A DNA stretch of 6,845 nt from Melioribacteraceae bacterium (GTDB lineage Bacteria > Bacteroidota > Ignavibacteria > Ignavibacteriales > Melioribacteraceae). Each line of letters starts with the position of its first letter. Positions within the stretch are counted from its first letter, which is position 1. The DNA is taken from NCBI GenBank assembly GCA_015486905.1, contig WFQV01000469.1, forward strand, positions 1 through 6,845. Reading direction: 5' to 3'. Position numbers and translations under genes: made by a program. The notes under the pieces are model-generated. The model worked only from the letters and a program-made list of their open reading frames with translations. It had not been told where the DNA came from and made no database searches. Below are positions 5,435 to 6,845 of this stretch, piece after piece.

Positions 5435-5645
5435 GGGATTTTTGGCTGGCTCGTTTCTTGAAAGCAAAAAATCGTGCCAAAACGCTCAAGAGGAAAAGAC
5501 AATCTAAATTTTTTTTGCCGCTAAATTTAAACTTGTACCCGGTATTAAATGCTTTTTAAAATGGAAATAGAAAAATATTTTCTTTAAGTTCTTATTGAAA
5601 AAAACACAGATTAATAATTTGAGAAAATCAACTTTGGGTTTGACA

Positions 5646-6101
5646 ATGAAAAACAAAATAATCTATTCCTACTTTACCGACGATGATTTTTTAAAAATCA
5701 GCAACGCAATCAAGGAAGCGGAGAAGAGCACCGCCGGCGAAATACGCGTTAGCATCAAAGAAAACATTCCGCTGAGCATGGGAACAACGGACATACGCCG
5801 GATTGCCGAAAAAGAATTTTACAAACTCAAAATGAATGAAACCCGCGATGCTACAGGCATTCTCCTGCTTTTAATTCTTGAACAGCGTTCGTTTTACATC
5901 TTAGCCGATTCGGGCATTCATGCAAAGGTCGGGCAAGGAGTGTGGGACAACGTACGCGACAAAATCCAAAAAGACTTTCGCAAAGGGAAATTTACCGAAG
6001 GGATAATCAAGGGAGTTAAAAAAGTCGGGGAAATCCTCGCGAAACATTTCCCCATTAAACCCGACGACACAAACGAACTTTCGAACGAAGTTGCACTTTA
6101 A
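5646..6101 (+). CDS. TPM-domain protein (TPM_phosphatase / DUF477), short soluble form
   Basis: This 151-residue protein is essentially one TPM domain. The pattern FTDDDFLKISNAIKEAEKSTAGEIRVSI (10-37), DATGILLLLILEQRSFYILADSGI (68-91) and DKIQKDFRKGKFTEGIIKGVKKVGEILAKHFP (105-136) is characteristic. It has no signal peptide and no membrane helix, so it is the short cytoplasmic form and not the membrane-anchored YgcG-like form. A plant TPM-domain protein has reported acid phosphatase activity and photosystem II repair roles; for short bacterial members the function is unknown. Start choice: the frame is open to a TTG at 5595, but the ATG at 5646 gives MKNKIIYSYFT, which reaches the domain directly. 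Neither has a good Shine-Dalgarno. The usual LemA and longer TPM partners are not upstream; a palindrome mosaic is. The metallophosphoesterase gene follows 51 bp later on the same strand. Confidence 0.82.
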   Translation: MKNKIIYSYFTDDDFLKISNAIKEAEKSTAGEIRVSIKENIPLSMGTTDIRRIAEKEFYKLKMNETRDATGILLLLILEQRSFYILADSGIHAKVGQGVWDNVRDKIQKDFRKGKFTEGIIKGVKKVGEILAKHFPIKPDDTNELSNEVAL

Positions 6102-6152
6102 TTGCTTAAAAAATCTTAGCTACTTCTCAAAATAATTCGGGCAAAAAATAAG

Positions 6153-6845
6153 ATGCGTTTCATAGTAGCTGTTTTTCTAATAATAATATTTCTCTTTTTA
6201 ACCGAGCTTTATTTTTTCAAACGACTTTTGCCCGGCGCCAAACTCATTGCAAAGAAAATAAAAATTCCTAAAAAGTATTTTACAGTTTTAATAATTTTCA
6301 TTAACCTTTACCCAACGTTCCTCATTATTTATTTCTTCATTTCCAAATTATCTAATTTTTCGTTTTTTACTTTACCGAACGGTTTCTTAATCGATTGGTT
6401 TCTGGTCTATCCTTTCTGGATTTCGTTAATAATAATTATTCAAACCGACCTTGTGTTAATATTACTGGATATTCTACAGGCGGCAGTCCGCTTGCTCAAC
6501 AAAAATAAGGATGAACTCAATGTGCTCTTTCAAAAAATCCGATTTGCCTTTTTCGTTATTTTTTTACTTTACGTTCCGGTAAGAATCGTTTACGATTATT
6601 ATTCGGTGGACGTAACACACATTACATTTGAAAAGGGAAGCCTCCCAAAAGCATTGGACGGTTTTAAGATTGCTTTAATCTCAGATATTCACGCAGACCG
6701 CTACACGGATAAATCAAGAATCGGAAGCTACGTTAACAAAGTTAATTCCGAAAAGCCGGACTTGATTTTAATTGCAGGGGATATTATTTCTCGCGGCAAC
6801 AAATACATTCAATCCGCCGCACAATCGCTTTCAAAACTTAATGCA
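6153..6845 (+). CDS. Membrane-anchored metallophosphoesterase (partial, cut at right edge)
   Basis: The frame runs from ATG 6153 through 231 codons to the window edge without a stop. Hydrophobic segments lie at about 3-22, 42-64, 80-110 and 130-147, giving a four-helix membrane region. The start of a calcineurin-like metallophosphoesterase domain follows: the first metal motif DIH (D178, H180) within FKIALISDIHADRY, then the GD motif (G209-D210) within KPDLILIAGDII. The remaining motifs (GNHD and the later His motifs) would lie beyond the window. This layout matches YkuE/YaeI-like enzymes, some of which act on lipid-linked phosphate substrates such as UDP-diacylglucosamine, so action at a membrane surface is a reasonable inference; the substrate is not shown. 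It lies 51 bp after the TPM-domain gene and is probably co-transcribed with it. The upstream sequence offers only a weak ribosome site (AATAAG directly before ATG). Confidence 0.85.
   Translation, partial: MRFIVAVFLIIIFLFLTELYFFKRLLPGAKLIAKKIKIPKKYFTVLIIFINLYPTFLIIYFFISKLSNFSFFTLPNGFLIDWFLVYPFWISLIIIIQTDLVLILLDILQAAVRLLNKNKDELNVLFQKIRFAFFVIFLLYVPVRIVYDYYSVDVTHITFEKGSLPKALDGFKIALISDIHADRYTDKSRIGSYVNKVNSEKPDLILIAGDIISRGNKYIQSAAQSLSKLNA

Larger units (their letters stand above)
4910..5645. other. Repeat-rich intergenic region without a credible gene
   Basis: These 736 bp separate the T9SS protein gene from the TPM-domain gene. The first 80 bp are plain AT-rich sequence with no hairpin-plus-T-tract terminator. 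From 4991 to 5434 the region is a chain of different short palindromes, described separately. From 5435 to 5645 it is AT-rich again and must hold the TPM gene's promoter, but I see no convincing -33/-7 pair. Frames open on both strands between 5036 and 5295 read through the palindromes and give repeated low-complexity peptides (for example FVEENKENE and FVEENIENQ), so I treat them as non-coding. Confidence 0.7.

Overview
The window most likely comes from a member of the Ignavibacteria (Bacteroidetes/Chlorobi group), or a close relative. The clearest sign is the large secreted protein at 3146-4909. It ends in a type IX secretion (T9SS) type A sorting domain of the 'YQNYPNPFNSSTTITYELP ... GREVSRL ... 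GIYFYKI' kind, and its mid-protein 'DDFSGCDTLLNLGYSYN' segment recalls families expanded in Ignavibacteria. AT-rich coding and weak Shine-Dalgarno signals at most starts fit the same group. This assignment comes from motif recognition only, with no database search.

Left half, minus strand (read from right to left): a 67-codon uncertain ORF (2841-3044), a CPBP/CAAX-type intramembrane protease (1727-2656), a UpxY/RfaH-type NusG paralogue (1105-1623), a YhaM-type 3'-5' exoribonuclease (55-1023), and the first 11 codons of a probable exported protein that runs off the left edge (1-34). yhaM and this last gene are only 20 bp apart and probably co-transcribed. A near-perfect Crp/Fnr-type palindrome (2724-2739) lies 67 bp upstream of the protease gene. 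A Bacteroidetes-type -7 box (1657-1664) lies just ahead of the NusG paralogue.

Right half, plus strand: the T9SS-exported protein (3146-4909), then 736 bp without a credible gene (4910-5645), then a short TPM-domain protein (5646-6101) and the first 231 codons of a membrane-anchored metallophosphoesterase (6153-6845, cut by the right edge). The last two are 51 bp apart and are probably one transcription unit.

The 4910-5645 spacer is the most unusual part of the window. From about 4991 to 5434 it is a mosaic of at least eight different short palindromes. These include two copies of a 24-bp motif, each followed by a different hairpin, and a perfect 11-bp-stem REP-like hairpin. Open frames across it are translations of these repeats and not genes. 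No complete novel system is evident: the genes belong to recognisable families, and the repeat mosaic and the candidate operator deserve the second look.
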